Shown here in pieces: positions 9,690 to 18,828 of a stretch of 64,000 nucleotides of DNA. Positions within the stretch are counted from its first letter, which is position 1. The number at the start of each line of letters is the position of its first letter. The position numbers were made by a program, and so were the translations under genes. The notes under the pieces are model-generated. The model saw only the letters and a list, made by a program, of their open reading frames with translations. It did not search any database and had not been told where the DNA came from. Source of the DNA: Hyalangium gracile. GTDB lineage: Bacteria > Myxococcota > Myxococcia > Myxococcales > Myxococcaceae. The stretch covers positions 62,001-126,000 of the forward strand of contig NZ_JAHXBG010000002.1 in the NCBI RefSeq assembly GCF_020103725.1, in the 5' to 3' direction.

Positions 9690-9718
9690 ATATAACGAAG
9701 CGTGGAGAGCAGGACCAA
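9690..9718 (-). promoter_or_regulatory. Predicted housekeeping promoter of the efflux operon
   Basis: On the minus strand TTGGTC (9713-9718) and TTATAT (9690-9695) are separated by exactly 17 bases, and the -10 lies 45 bases upstream of the chosen tolC-like ATG. The match to sigma-70 consensus is partial (TTG conserved, AT-rich -10 in a GC-rich context). Confidence 0.4.
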
Positions 9719-9818
9719 GGAGTTCTGGCGTGGGTGGACGTTGGCCGGCTCGACGGACTAAGGGAGACATTCAGTTCGGCCTTCCAAACGGGCGCGTGCG
9801 CCCCGGAATCCTCCTCCG

Positions 9819-11750
9819 ATGCGTTTATTCCGATTCGGCTTGTGGTGCGTGTTGTTTGCTATCGGATGCAAGCGAGAGGAGGTCCCCACCGCGGGAGCCC
9901 TCCGCGTGGACCTCACCTATGCGACGTTCCGTCCGGGGTGCCTCACACTGAAGGCGCAGGATCAGGCGGACCCGTCCCGCTTCACGCTGCAGGAGGTGGC
10001 GCTGGGGCAGGAGCCGGCGCCCAGCAGGACCGTGAAGGTGGCCGTCTTCCGCAAGGAGGACTGGAGCCGGCGGCTCGTGCTCACGGCCACGGCGTATGAG
10101 CGCTCCTGCGCGGAGCAGAACCCGAGGCAGGTGGATGCGCAGACGCTGGAGGCGGAGGTGCCCGCGGAGGGCATCGCGCTCGTGAGCATGGCGCTGCGCG
10201 CCGAGGATCTGGACGACGACCACTACGTAAAGGTGAGCCAGGGCGGCACGGACTGCGACGACGACGATCCCGCCGTGAACCCCGGCATCCTCGATGACTG
10301 CGACGGCAAGGACGACAACTGTTCGGGGGACGAGTCCGACGCGCCGGGTGTGATCGTGTACTACGCGGACGTGGACGGAGACGGTTACGGCAACCCGGCC
10401 ACACGGCAGGCCTCCTGTGTCCAGCCGACGGGCACCGCCACCAATGGCCTGGACTGCAACGACACCAATGCCGCGGTGCGTCCGAACCAGCGCGAGCTCC
10501 TGTGCAACGGCCAGGACGAGAACTGCGACAGCGTCGCGGACGACAGCTTCGATGTGAGCAGGCCGTGCACCACGGCGCTGGGCTGCTCCGGGGCGTGGGC
10601 CTGCACCCCGGACCAGCGCGCCTCGCAGTGCGTGAGCCCCGAGACGCCGAGGAACTGGTACGTGGACGAGGACGGGGATCAGCGCGCGGGCCGCTCCGTG
10701 GGTCCGGGCTGCGTGCCGCCGGTGGCCGGAGCCGTGGATCGCCAGGACGACTGCGACGACAGCTCGCCCTTCGCGTTCAGCGGAGGGACGGAGCGGTGCG
10801 ACCGGCTGGACAACGACTGCAACGGCCAGGTGGACGAGGTGGGCTGCGGCTCGGTGGCCTGGAGGACGATCCCGGGCACCGGGAACACCGAGTGGCGCGC
10901 GCTGGCCGCCTACGCGGACGGCAGGGCCTGGGTGGCGAGCCCCACGGGCGCGCTGGCGCATGTGGCGGGTGGCGTCGCCACCGCGTACCCCGACTGCGCG
11001 GGCCAGTGGCTCTCCGCCTGGGCTCGTCCCAGCGATGGCCGTGTCTTCCTGGGCTCGGAAGACGGCCGGATCGCCACTCACGCGGTGACGGGAGGCGTCG
11101 ACTGCTCGACCGCGGGAGAGAACACGAGCACGGGTACGAGCTCCCAGATCAATGGCCTGGTGGGCTTCGAGAATGGCGCGAGCACCACGCTCTTCGCGGT
11201 GACGAGCAACGGGCGCATCTACCGGTGGACCTATCCGGGCAATGCGCCGCCCGTGGAGCTGGCCGGGCTCGGCGCGAACCTCCGGAGCATCCACGGGACG
11301 AGCCCCACGAACCTGCTGGCCGTGGGCGTGGACAGCTCCAGCGGGGTGCCTCGGGCCTTCCGCTTCGACCCGACGGGCGGCGTCTGGGTTCAGGAGAGCC
11401 TGCCGGCCTCCCTGCCCAAGGTGTTCCTGCGCGACGTGCACATGGTGCACGGTCAGCTCGCCTACGCGGCGGGAGATCAGGGTGTGGTGCTCGAGCGCTC
11501 CAACGGGGCGTGGAAGGAGGTCACCCGGCTCGACCCGGGAGGAGGCCCCCCTCCGAACATCCACGGCCTGACCGCCTTTGGTCGCACGGCGATCTACGCC
11601 GTCACCAACGACAAGAAGGTGTACCTGTTCAACGGGAGCTGGAGCTCCGTGGAGTCCCTCTCGTGGACGCCCAGGGCCATCGACGGTGTGGGACCGCACG
11701 ACGTCTGGGCCGCGGGCAGCCAGGGCACCGTCATCCGCTGGAGCCCCTGA
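9819..11750 (+). CDS. Lipoprotein with three MopE-like metal-binding repeats and a propeller-like domain
   Basis: The 643-residue protein starts with a lipoprotein signal (MRLFRFGLWC, lipobox FAIGC, Cys17). An N-terminal beta domain (25-130) is followed by three Asp/Cys repeats of the MopE type: DCDDDDPAVNP to DDNCSG (145-170), DCNDTNAAVRP to DENCD (212-237), and DCDDSSPFAF to DNDCNGQVDE (311-340). In between lies a calcium-like DVDGDGYG. MopE repeats are linked to copper or calcium binding in methanotrophs and are frequent in myxobacterial surface proteins. Residues 344-643 contain repeated W/G-rich blades that suggest a beta-propeller. The probable location is the cell surface. Confidence 0.82.
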   Translation: MRLFRFGLWCVLFAIGCKREEVPTAGALRVDLTYATFRPGCLTLKAQDQADPSRFTLQEVALGQEPAPSRTVKVAVFRKEDWSRRLVLTATAYERSCAEQNPRQVDAQTLEAEVPAEGIALVSMALRAEDLDDDHYVKVSQGGTDCDDDDPAVNPGILDDCDGKDDNCSGDESDAPGVIVYYADVDGDGYGNPATRQASCVQPTGTATNGLDCNDTNAAVRPNQRELLCNGQDENCDSVADDSFDVSRPCTTALGCSGAWACTPDQRASQCVSPETPRNWYVDEDGDQRAGRSVGPGCVPPVAGAVDRQDDCDDSSPFAFSGGTERCDRLDNDCNGQVDEVGCGSVAWRTIPGTGNTEWRALAAYADGRAWVASPTGALAHVAGGVATAYPDCAGQWLSAWARPSDGRVFLGSEDGRIATHAVTGGVDCSTAGENTSTGTSSQINGLVGFENGASTTLFAVTSNGRIYRWTYPGNAPPVELAGLGANLRSIHGTSPTNLLAVGVDSSSGVPRAFRFDPTGGVWVQESLPASLPKVFLRDVHMVHGQLAYAAGDQGVVLERSNGAWKEVTRLDPGGGPPPNIHGLTAFGRTAIYAVTNDKKVYLFNGSWSSVESLSWTPRAIDGVGPHDVWAAGSQGTVIRWSP

Positions 11751-11757
11751 TCAGGGG
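11744..11757. repeat. 14-bp perfect palindrome containing two opposing stop codons
   Basis: CCCCTGATCAGGGG spans the junction of the two convergent genes. The plus-strand TGA (11748-11750) and the minus-strand TGA (11751-11753) are its centre, so the two coding regions abut with no gap. Confidence 0.9.
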
Positions 11758-12290
11758 ACGCCGGTGATGATCAGCGGGTCGCCCTCGACCACGGGGTAGT
11801 CCATGTAGAGCTGGAACGGCGAAGTCTCGCTGCCCAGCTTCTGCTCGAGCGCGTCACACACCGCGCTGGAAGCACACGTCATCGGGGTTCCGTCGATGAG
11901 GGAGTAGCCGCTCGTCCGGGTGCCCTTGAGGTAGTTCCGGTTGACCATCAGCGTGAAGATCGCCTCCTCTGGCACGGGCTTCGACTCGATGAGTTCCTCC
12001 AGCACGTAGCGGACCGACGAGCCATCCTCGGGAGGATCCTTCACCTCGACCTTGGAGAGCCGGATCGTCTGGAGCATGCCCCAGCGGAACGTGAACCCTT
12101 CAATCCCTTCATAGAAGAGCGTTCCTTCTCCCGTGTCCTCCCGAATCCCTATCAGACAGGTCTGAGGACCCACGCCCTCGCACGTCGCCTTGAACGGGGA
12201 CACCAGGTACTCCTCCCCTCCGTCCTGGCAGCCGAACAGCCCTGCGGCTCCCAACGCCAGCAGCCCCAAAGCTCGCATCCACCGCTTCAT
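11751..12290 (-). CDS. Lipoprotein of unknown function
   Basis: I chose the ATG at 12290 because AGGAGG lies 6 bases upstream and a lipoprotein signal follows (MKRWMRALGLLALGAAGLFGC, Cys21). The upstream extension of the frame has no protein-like features. The 179-residue product has two further Cys pairs (TCEGVGPQTC and TCASSAVC), suggesting disulphides in the periplasm or at the surface. No family is recognised. It ends tail to tail with the MopE-like gene, and its promoter region is shared with the divergent MBL-fold gene. Confidence 0.75.
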   Translation of the reverse strand: MKRWMRALGLLALGAAGLFGCQDGGEEYLVSPFKATCEGVGPQTCLIGIREDTGEGTLFYEGIEGFTFRWGMLQTIRLSKVEVKDPPEDGSSVRYVLEELIESKPVPEEAIFTLMVNRNYLKGTRTSGYSLIDGTPMTCASSAVCDALEQKLGSETSPFQLYMDYPVVEGDPLIITGVP

Positions 12291-12410
12291 CGCGCCTCCT
12301 CGGATCGGCCGGCCCCTACCCTGATTCCCCACCCATTTCAAAAATCCGACTTCCACGCCAGCCAGGATGTCCCGGATTGGCGCGAGCGTCCTGATCCAGT
12401 GCGATCCAAA

Positions 12411-12432
12411 GTGGTGCACCGGGGTGCTCCAC
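12411..12432. promoter_or_regulatory. 22-bp dyad, candidate operator
   Basis: GTGG-T-GCACC-GG-GGTGC-T-CCAC is symmetric except for one T/T pair. The centre is only 2 bases, so it suits a dimeric DNA-binding protein better than an RNA hairpin. It lies 59 bp upstream of the -24 element of the MBL-fold gene and 121 bp upstream of the divergent lipoprotein, where an enhancer-binding or repressor site would be expected. Confidence 0.45.
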
Positions 12433-12469
12433 TCCCTTCTCCTCCCTGTGATTCCAGGCACTTGGCCTC

Positions 12470-12485
12470 TGGCATCATCCCTGCT
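12470..12485 (+). promoter_or_regulatory. Predicted sigma-54 promoter of the MBL-fold gene
   Basis: TGGCATCATCCCTGCT matches the -24/-12 consensus TGGCAC-N5-TTGCW at TGGCA, TGC and the final T. The invariant GG (12471-12472) and GC (12483-12484) are exactly 10 bases apart. Transcription would start near 12496, about 70 bases before the ATG. The next gene downstream encodes a sigma-54 activator, which supports the assignment. Confidence 0.55.
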
Positions 12486-12565
12486 CTTACGCCAGGACGT
12501 CAGCGGTTTACACGAAAACGTCAGCTCGGCCCGTCGGGGCGCAGGCAATCTGGAGGAGGAGCACC

Positions 12566-13405
12566 ATGGAGGTCCGGTTCTTCGGAGTTCGGGGCAGCAT
12601 CGCGGTGTCGGGCTCGCGCATCGGGGGCAACACGGCTTGCGTGGAGGTGACCAGCCAGGGCCACCGGCTCATCCTGGATGCGGGCACGGGCATCCGCACC
12701 CTCAGCGAGATCATGATGCGCGAGGGCCCGCCCCAGAAGGCGACGATGTTCTTCTCGCACCTGCACTGGGATCACGTGCAGGGCTTCCCCTTCTTCACCC
12801 CGGCGTACCTGGGCTCGACGGAGCTGACGCTCTACGGGCCGGGCGCCAACGGGGACCAGGCGCTGCAGAGCGTGCTGGCCAGGCAGATGGAGCCGCCCAA
12901 CTTCCCAGTGCCGCTGTCCACGCTGCGCTCGAAGATGACGTTCGGGTCGGCGCTGCACGGGCAGCCCATCGAGGTGGGCCCGTTCAAGGTGACGCCCATC
13001 GACGTGCCGCACCCGCAGGGGTGCCTGGCCTACCGCGTGGAGGCGGACGGGCACACGTTCGTCTACGCCACGGACGTGGAGCTGTCGCGGGCGGGGCTGA
13101 CCTCGGACGTGGCCCGCTACCTGGAGGGCGCGGACGCGCTGTGCCTGGATGCCCAGTACACGCCGGACGAGTACGCCGGGAAGGTGGGCATCCCGAAGAA
13201 GGGTTGGGGCCACTCGACGATGGTGGACGCGGCCCAGGTGGCCTCGGCGGTGGACGCGCGCCGGCTGCTGCTGTTCCACCACGACCCGGCGCACAACGAC
13301 GACCTGGTGGAGAACATGGCCGAGGAGGCCCGCAACCACTTCTTCGCGACCGAGCCGGCGCGTGAGGGCAAGCGCCTGGTGCTGGGACAGGCCGTGAACG
13401 CGTAA
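12566..13405 (+). CDS. MBL-fold metallohydrolase (cyclic phosphodiesterase-like)
   Basis: The 279-residue protein opens with the fold-typical VRFFGVRGSIAV and has LDAGTG (38-43), the metal-binding HLHWDH (65-70), a later DVPHPQG, a YATDVE (Asp ligand) and a C-terminal HHDP. All metal ligands of a dinuclear zinc site appear present. The opening GVRGS type is common in phosphoribosyl-cyclic-phosphate and 3',5'-cAMP phosphodiesterase-like members, so a cyclic nucleotide or phosphodiester substrate is plausible but unproven. GGAGGAG lies about 8 bases upstream of the ATG. The gene is 14 bp ahead of a sigma-54 activator and probably co-transcribed with it. Confidence 0.85.
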   Translation: MEVRFFGVRGSIAVSGSRIGGNTACVEVTSQGHRLILDAGTGIRTLSEIMMREGPPQKATMFFSHLHWDHVQGFPFFTPAYLGSTELTLYGPGANGDQALQSVLARQMEPPNFPVPLSTLRSKMTFGSALHGQPIEVGPFKVTPIDVPHPQGCLAYRVEADGHTFVYATDVELSRAGLTSDVARYLEGADALCLDAQYTPDEYAGKVGIPKKGWGHSTMVDAAQVASAVDARRLLLFHHDPAHNDDLVENMAEEARNHFFATEPAREGKRLVLGQAVNA

Positions 13406-13419
13406 GGACGGACGGCGCG

Positions 13420-14991
13420 ATGCTCTACGAATGCTATGGTGGTGGCACGGCGTTCGTTCTTCCGCCGTTGCCCACCATGCCCCAGCCAACGGACGTCAGC
13501 CAGGTACTGCTCTCGGTGGGAGGCCTCGTCGGGCGGGAGGTCGACCTCGACGCGTTCCTCCAGACGCTGGTCGATCGCATCGCGGTGACGATGCAGGCCG
13601 ACCGCGGCACGCTCTGGCTTTTGGATCCAGCGCGCGGCGAGCTGTTCTCCCGCGCGGCGCACCTGCCCGAGGTGTCGCAGATCCGGGTGAAGCTCGGGCA
13701 GGGCGTGGCGGGCCACGTGGCGAAGGTGGGCGAGCCGGTCAGCGTTCCGGATCCCCGCGGCGAGCGCCTGTTCTTCGCGGACATCGATCGGCTCACGGGC
13801 TACAAGACGACGAGCCTGCTGGCGGTGCCGTTGCGGGACTCGGAGGGCGCCATCTACGGCGTGCTGCAGGTGCTCAACCGGCGGGGCAGCGATCGCTTCA
13901 CGGAAGAGGACATGGAGCGGCTGACGGTGATCGCCGCCCAGGTGGGCACGGCGCTGCAGAGCACCAGCCTCTACCAGGAGCTGAAGCGGGCGAAGGACCA
14001 GCCGCAGGCGCCGGTCGGCTACTTCTTCAACCGCATCATCGGCGAGTCTCCGCAGCTCAAGTCCATCTACCGGCTGGTGCAGAAGGCGGCGCCCACGGAC
14101 GCGACGGTGCTGCTGCGCGGCGAGAGCGGCTGCGGCAAGGAGCTGTTCGCCCGGGCCATCCACGTGAACGGGCCTCGGCGGGACAAGCCGTTCGTGAAGG
14201 TGGACTGCGCGGCGCTGCCGGCGACGCTGATCGAGAACGAGCTGTTCGGCCACGAGAAGGGCGCCTTCACGGGCGCGGACCACCGGGTGCCGGGCAAGTT
14301 CGAGGCGGCGGACGGCGGCACGGTGTTCATCGACGAGATCGGCGAGCTGCCGCTGCCGGTGCAGGGCAAGCTGCTGCGAGTGCTGCAGGATCGCGAGTTC
14401 GAGCGCGTGGGCGGCACGCAGACGGTCAAGGTGGACGTGCGCATCGTCGCGGCGACGAACCGGGACCTGGCGAAGATGGTGTCCGAGGGCAAGTTCCGCG
14501 AGGACCTCTACTACCGCATCAAGGTGGTGGAGATGGTGCTGCCGCCGCTGCGGGAGCGCGGGGCGGAGGACATCGAGCGCCTGGCGCGGCACTTCGTGGC
14601 GACGGCGGCCAAGCGGCACCGGCTGAAGCAGCCGCAGCTGAGCGCCGTGGCCCTGGAGCGCCTGAGGACCTACCGCTGGCCCGGCAACGTGCGAGAGCTG
14701 GAGAACTGCATCGAGAGCGCGGTGGTGCTCTGCGAGGGAGAGATCCTCGAGGAGCACCTGCCGATGCCCACGATGGACCGGGCCGCGTCGGCGCCCTCGG
14801 GGACGGAGGCGACCACCGTGGCCACCGCGCCCGTGGGCCTGATGCCTCTGGCGGAGGTGGAGCGACAGCACATCCTGCGAGTGCTGGAGGCGGTGAAGGG
14901 CAACCGAACGGCGGCGGCGAAGGTGCTGGAGATCGGTCGCAACACCCTGGCGCGCAAGCTCAAGGAGTACGGGTTCGCGGACGAGGCCTAG
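13420..14991 (+). CDS. GAF - AAA+ - Fis sigma-54-dependent transcriptional activator
   Basis: The 523-residue protein has a GAF sensor domain (about 30-185), a sigma-54 AAA+ domain and a C-terminal Fis-type helix-turn-helix (about 485-520, [20 protein letters not shown]). The Walker A GESGCGKE (234-241), the sigma-54 contact loop GAFTGA (281-286) and Walker B VFIDE (302-306) are intact, so it should open sigma-54 promoters. The GAF domain probably senses a small ligand; there is no receiver domain. The start at 13420 has a GGACGG 8 bases upstream. An inner ATG at 13477 (MPQPTD) fits GAF alignment equally well. The predicted sigma-54 promoter upstream of the MBL-fold gene may be its own target. 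Confidence 0.93.
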   Translation: MLYECYGGGTAFVLPPLPTMPQPTDVSQVLLSVGGLVGREVDLDAFLQTLVDRIAVTMQADRGTLWLLDPARGELFSRAAHLPEVSQIRVKLGQGVAGHVAKVGEPVSVPDPRGERLFFADIDRLTGYKTTSLLAVPLRDSEGAIYGVLQVLNRRGSDRFTEEDMERLTVIAAQVGTALQSTSLYQELKRAKDQPQAPVGYFFNRIIGESPQLKSIYRLVQKAAPTDATVLLRGESGCGKELFARAIHVNGPRRDKPFVKVDCAALPATLIENELFGHEKGAFTGADHRVPGKFEAADGGTVFIDEIGELPLPVQGKLLRVLQDREFERVGGTQTVKVDVRIVAATNRDLAKMVSEGKFREDLYYRIKVVEMVLPPLRERGAEDIERLARHFVATAAKRHRLKQPQLSAVALERLRTYRWPGNVRELENCIESAVVLCEGEILEEHLPMPTMDRAASAPSGTEATTVATAPVGLMPLAEVERQHILRVLEAVKGNRTAAAKVLEIGRNTLARKLKEYGFADEA

Positions 14992-15024
14992 CCAGCGCGG
15001 AGCCTGTCGGCTGGAACCGTTGCG

Positions 15025-15049
15025 AACTGGTATGACAAGCATACCAGTT
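15025..15049. repeat. Perfect 10-bp inverted repeat between the activator and kelch genes
   Basis: AACTGGTATG-ACAAG-CATACCAGTT begins 34 bases after the activator stop. No T-tract follows. The TGGTAT/ATACCA arms resemble GntR-type operator half-sites, so either an operator for the kelch gene or a 3'-end hairpin of the activator mRNA is possible. Confidence 0.6.
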
Positions 15050-15079
15050 GGCGGCGCTCTGGTCCGACCTGGGCCCCCC

Positions 15080-15085
15080 TATAAT
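15080..15085 (+). promoter_or_regulatory. Consensus TATAAT -10 element of the kelch gene
   Basis: A perfect TATAAT stands alone in very GC-rich DNA, 6 bases before the kelch ATG at 15092. No good -35 lies at the usual distance. Transcription starting 7 bases after the -10 would begin at the A of the ATG, giving a leaderless mRNA. Confidence 0.45.
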
Positions 15086-15091
15086 GTCGGT

Positions 15092-16201
15092 ATGTCCCCC
15101 AACCAGGAATCACCCAACCCCACGCGTGTCCCCTACGAGGGCACCTGGCTCGATGGCTTCAGCCTGACGGCGGTAGCCGGCGGCGCCCTCCTGGCGGGCG
15201 GCTCGGAGACGCACTCGGACGGCACCCCGCCGAACACGGCCAACAGGGCGTCATTCTGGGATGCATCGAAGCAGGAATGGCTCCCGCTTCCACCCCTCCC
15301 CACCCCACGCTTCAACCACGCGGCGGTCGCCCTGGGGGACGGGCGTGTGCTGCTCATCGGCGGGCGGGACAACAGCGTCACGGAGATGGCAAGCACGCTC
15401 CTCTGGGATCCAACGACCCGGGAGTTCAAGGAGGGCCCCCCGCTCCGCGAGGCGCGCGCATACCCCGTGGCCCGTGTGCTGCCAGACGGCGCGGTGCTGG
15501 TGCTGGCCTCCGAGCTCGACGACGACCTGGAGCGCGGCACCCGGGCGGAGCTGCTGCGTCCGGGTGCCAGCGCCTGGGAGCCGGCGGGCCAGACGGTCCG
15601 CATCTTCCACGTCGGCCCCGTGTGCGTGAGCGGCGAGCGGGTGGTCATCGCGGGCGGCCGGGACAACGGCTTCGGCTTCGCCATCATCGAAGGAGTCCAC
15701 TACGCCCCGCCCCTCGCCCAGAGCACGGAGATCTGGGAGCCCGGGAGCCGTACCTGGCGAACGAGCGCCGGCCCGATGCTCGAGCCCCGTGACGACGCCG
15801 CGGGAGTCACGCTCTCGGATGGGCGCATCCTCGTCGTGGGAGGCTGGCACGAGGGCACGCTCCTCAAGAGCACGGAAGTGTGGGATCCGCGCACCGAACA
15901 GTGGAGCCCGGCGGGGACGCTCTCGATTGCACGCTCCAGCCTCGCCCTGACCGCGCTGCCGGACGGCCGGGCGGCGGTCTCCGGTGGGCTGGCGGAGGGC
16001 CCGTTCGACCACACGAAGGAGGTGGAGATCTGGGAGCCCGAGCGGCGCGTCTGGACTCCGGGCAAGCCCATGGAGCAGGGCCGCGCGGGCCACCGGCTGG
16101 TCGCCGTGGGCGACGGAGCCTTCCTGGTGGTGGGAATCGCTCGCCCGTCTCAGGAGGTGGCTCCGGAGACGACCTGGGAGCTGTGGCGGCCCTTCCCGTG
16201 A
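15092..16201 (+). CDS. Kelch-repeat beta-propeller protein
   Basis: The ATG at 15092 is chosen because the consensus -10 ends just before it; the frame extends to 15020 without support. The 369-residue product has about six kelch blades, each with RVLLIGG, RVVIAGG, RILVVGG or RAAVSGG strands and paired W residues (LWDPTTREF, IWEPGSRTW, VWDPRTEQW, IWEPERRVW). No signal peptide is present, unlike many myxobacterial kelch proteins, so a cytoplasmic scaffold is likely unless it is exported in another way. It has no Shine-Dalgarno, consistent with leaderless translation. Confidence 0.82.
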   Translation: MSPNQESPNPTRVPYEGTWLDGFSLTAVAGGALLAGGSETHSDGTPPNTANRASFWDASKQEWLPLPPLPTPRFNHAAVALGDGRVLLIGGRDNSVTEMASTLLWDPTTREFKEGPPLREARAYPVARVLPDGAVLVLASELDDDLERGTRAELLRPGASAWEPAGQTVRIFHVGPVCVSGERVVIAGGRDNGFGFAIIEGVHYAPPLAQSTEIWEPGSRTWRTSAGPMLEPRDDAAGVTLSDGRILVVGGWHEGTLLKSTEVWDPRTEQWSPAGTLSIARSSLALTALPDGRAAVSGGLAEGPFDHTKEVEIWEPERRVWTPGKPMEQGRAGHRLVAVGDGAFLVVGIARPSQEVAPETTWELWRPFP

Positions 16202-16249
16202 CGCGCGGGCCGCGCTACGTGGCCTCGTGCCCCAGGGATGCTGAGCTCG

Positions 16250-17680
16250 TCAGCGCACCAGCAGGTCAGGTCTGGCTCGACCTTCCATCTCGAAGGTCGG
16301 CCAGCGCGGATCCACCGTGAGGAGCTCGATCCCCTGGTTGCTCACCACCACCGTGTCCTCGATCTTCGAGCCCGGCAACGAGGGGTTCCAGGCCATCGCA
16401 TTGCTCGGCTGCAGGAGCACCTTCGACCCGGGAAGCGCTACGTCATCCCGCGACAGGTAGCCGCAGGAGCCTCCCTGGTGGTGGAAGGCCTGCGCTCCCG
16501 GATGGCCACACGCCGCGTAGGCCTCGACCATCGCCGCGTAGACCTCTCCCAGCGCCACCCCCGGCCGCGAGGTCCGGAACGCCGCCGCCTCCACACGCGC
16601 TACGTCCACCGCGAGCTTGCGCTCGATCGCTGAAGGCTCACGGAAGTAGACGAACCTCGTGAGGTTGGCGAACAGCCCGTGCCGACGCGCGCAGAAGACC
16701 AGCATGGCCCGCGCTCCCAGCCGCTCCCTGCTCGCGGTGGCATGCCGGTGCAGCGGCAGACGGCGCTCCTCTCCCACCAGCGTCAACGCCGGGTGGATCC
16801 CTCGTGCCCACAGTGCCTCGGCCCCGGCTCCCGCCAGCTGCCAGCCCGTCCACTCCGGCTTCGCCGCGAGCAGTACCTCCGTCATCGCCTCCGCCGCATC
16901 CCGCCCGAGCACGCGGTACCGCTCCAGCTCCTCGGGGAGCAGCGAGTGACGCGCGTCCACCAGCTCGGCCGGTAGCGGCACCTCCTTGCCCGTGGGACGA
17001 TCCGAGGCCACCTGGCCCCCTCCCCGCTTCGACTCGACGAAGGCCTCGCGCTGCTCACGCTGCGCCCACGGACTCGACCAGATCGGAAGGCCGCGGGGCA
17101 CCTCCTCTTCCTCCAGCCGGGCCGCCTCGATGGCGTCCGTCAGCACCCACGCCCCCTCTCGGGTGATGAGCACCTCCGCCACCCCGACATCCGTCGTGAG
17201 CAGCACCACGTTCGAGCCACCACACGTCGCCCAGGCGAACCAGTCCACTCCCCGTAGACGCACCGCCCCCAGCTGGTGCTGCTCCAGGGTGGCCCTGACT
17301 CGGGCCAGCTTCACTTCCAGCTCCTTCACCGCAGCCTCCTGTCTCCCCTGGGGAGCGCTCACCGCGGAGATGCCACCTTCGGCTTGCGCCCGGAATCGCT
17401 CTCGCAGCCGCGGGACCACGAACTGCATGTCCTCGGGCGCCTTCACGGGCTCGAACCTCGAGCTCCTCGGGTCCTTCCTCGGCGTCTCGATGAAGGCCAC
17501 GGGCAGCAGCGGGCGGCCATCCTCCTTCACCAGCGTGCTGGCCTCACCCGTCACCTGCTCGAGCTGCGGCTGTGGCTCCAGGGCGGGAGCCGCGGGAGCC
17601 TTGCGCTGGCTCTCCTCGCGAAGCCGTGTCACCAGTTGCTGGAACTGCGCCGCATCGACGCCTTCAGGCATGTCGGTCAT
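16250..17680 (-). CDS. M24 (creatinase/aminopeptidase P-fold) protein, probably inactive
   Basis: I start this at ATG 17680 (MTDMPEG, 476 residues); an ATG at 17671 is also possible. Residues 120-190 resemble a creatinase N-domain, and 245-465 follow the pita-bread M24 fold with HHQGGSCGY and [17 protein letters not shown]. Active M24 enzymes hold two metals with two Asp, one His and two Glu. At the two Asp positions I read Cys330 (MLVFCARR) and Asn339 (LFANLTRF), so metal binding is probably lost. A Pro/Gln/Glu-rich segment (28-100) precedes the fold. The 48-bp gap from the convergent kelch gene holds no clear terminator. The role may be peptide or protein binding. Confidence 0.7.
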   Translation of the reverse strand: MTDMPEGVDAAQFQQLVTRLREESQRKAPAAPALEPQPQLEQVTGEASTLVKEDGRPLLPVAFIETPRKDPRSSRFEPVKAPEDMQFVVPRLRERFRAQAEGGISAVSAPQGRQEAAVKELEVKLARVRATLEQHQLGAVRLRGVDWFAWATCGGSNVVLLTTDVGVAEVLITREGAWVLTDAIEAARLEEEEVPRGLPIWSSPWAQREQREAFVESKRGGGQVASDRPTGKEVPLPAELVDARHSLLPEELERYRVLGRDAAEAMTEVLLAAKPEWTGWQLAGAGAEALWARGIHPALTLVGEERRLPLHRHATASRERLGARAMLVFCARRHGLFANLTRFVYFREPSAIERKLAVDVARVEAAAFRTSRPGVALGEVYAAMVEAYAACGHPGAQAFHHQGGSCGYLSRDDVALPGSKVLLQPSNAMAWNPSLPGSKIEDTVVVSNQGIELLTVDPRWPTFEMEGRARPDLLVR

Positions 17681-17781
17681 GAGCGCGCGCGTACTTAGCC
17701 CCGAGCCTCCTCCCCGAGCAATCTCGGAAAAGAGGCTTGCGACTTCAGGCACAGGGGAGGTGTTGGCTATGCGCCTCTCAG

Positions 17782-18684
17782 CTACAGCGTGCGCGAGAGC
17801 ACGAACGCCGCGGCCACCGAGAGCGCCCCCGCCGCCGAGAAGAACCCCCAGGCCCGGCGCGCCAGCTCGTGCCCCGTGCCCGTCCCCTCGTTGCCCAGCA
17901 CCAGCATCGCCGGGCCGCCCTGCTTCCCTCGCAGCACGTAGGAGCCCGGCGCCGGCCCTCGCTGCAGCTCGCCCACCACGAGGCACGACTCCCCGAGCTT
18001 CCCGATCCGCTCGTAGGACAGCACCTCCTCCACCGGTCGGCCCTGGACCAGCTCGCCCGCCTCCGGCTCCGCGAGCCGCGGATCCGTCTGGCAGCGCATC
18101 ACCCGCACCGGAGCCAGCGTCGTGGACGGCGCGAAGCTCACCGCCGCCTCCGCCCGCTCGCCGCGGACCGTGATGAGCAGCGCGTACGCCCGATCCTGCG
18201 AGATCAACGCGCCCTTGCGGCCCTGCTCGCCCGCGGCGCGCAGCTCCGCGTCATAGAAGGCGCACACCACGCCTCCCGGAGAAGTCACCGGCTCGCTCGC
18301 TCCCAGCCGTCCCTGGTACACGCCCCACGCGGGCTCCCGGCCAGCTCTCAGCTCCGCCACGGCCTCATCGATGCTCCGGGGGGCAGACCCACGCAGCGCA
18401 TCCGCGCGCAGCCTCGCCTTCGAGCCCAGCAACGCCAGCCCCGCCGCCAGCCCCAGCAGCGCGAACCCCACGCCCCGGCCCGCGACATCCAGCGACACCC
18501 GCAGCGCCGTCGGCACATGGTCCGTCACCAGCGCCAGCGACACCGCCGCCAGCAGCCCGAACCACGCCAATGGCCACCTCGGCATGAACGAGCCCGAGTC
18601 CTTGCGGCCAAACGCAAACGCCAGGATCACCAGCCCGCTCAGACCCGCCGCATAGAGCGGCGCCAGCATCATCCGGACATCCAT
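17782..18684 (-). CDS. Membrane protein with a GIDE-like middle domain
   Basis: The 300-residue protein has two or three N-terminal membrane helices (residues 8-25, 36-53, 68-86), a soluble middle domain (95-265) and one C-terminal helix (280-297). The order of helices, a soluble domain with [17 protein letters not shown] and DAELRA, and a final helix resembles GIDE-domain proteins related to the mitochondrial ligase MUL1, without the RING finger. The function in bacteria is unknown. It lies 101 bp upstream of the M24-like gene on the same strand. Confidence 0.6.
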   Translation of the reverse strand: MDVRMMLAPLYAAGLSGLVILAFAFGRKDSGSFMPRWPLAWFGLLAAVSLALVTDHVPTALRVSLDVAGRGVGFALLGLAAGLALLGSKARLRADALRGSAPRSIDEAVAELRAGREPAWGVYQGRLGASEPVTSPGGVVCAFYDAELRAAGEQGRKGALISQDRAYALLITVRGERAEAAVSFAPSTTLAPVRVMRCQTDPRLAEPEAGELVQGRPVEEVLSYERIGKLGESCLVVGELQRGPAPGSYVLRGKQGGPAMLVLGNEGTGTGHELARRAWGFFSAAGALSVAAAFVLSRTL

Positions 18685-18828
18685 CCCATCCCCCGCGGCT
18701 GATGGAGCGCGGCCTCAGCCACACGCCACGCCTGTCGAGGGTGGGGATGCTGCAATGCCCGTGCAAGGGCACCCGGACCGGGGGGCCACCCACGTCAGCC
18801 ACTGGACCCTTCCGCGGCGGACGTCCGT

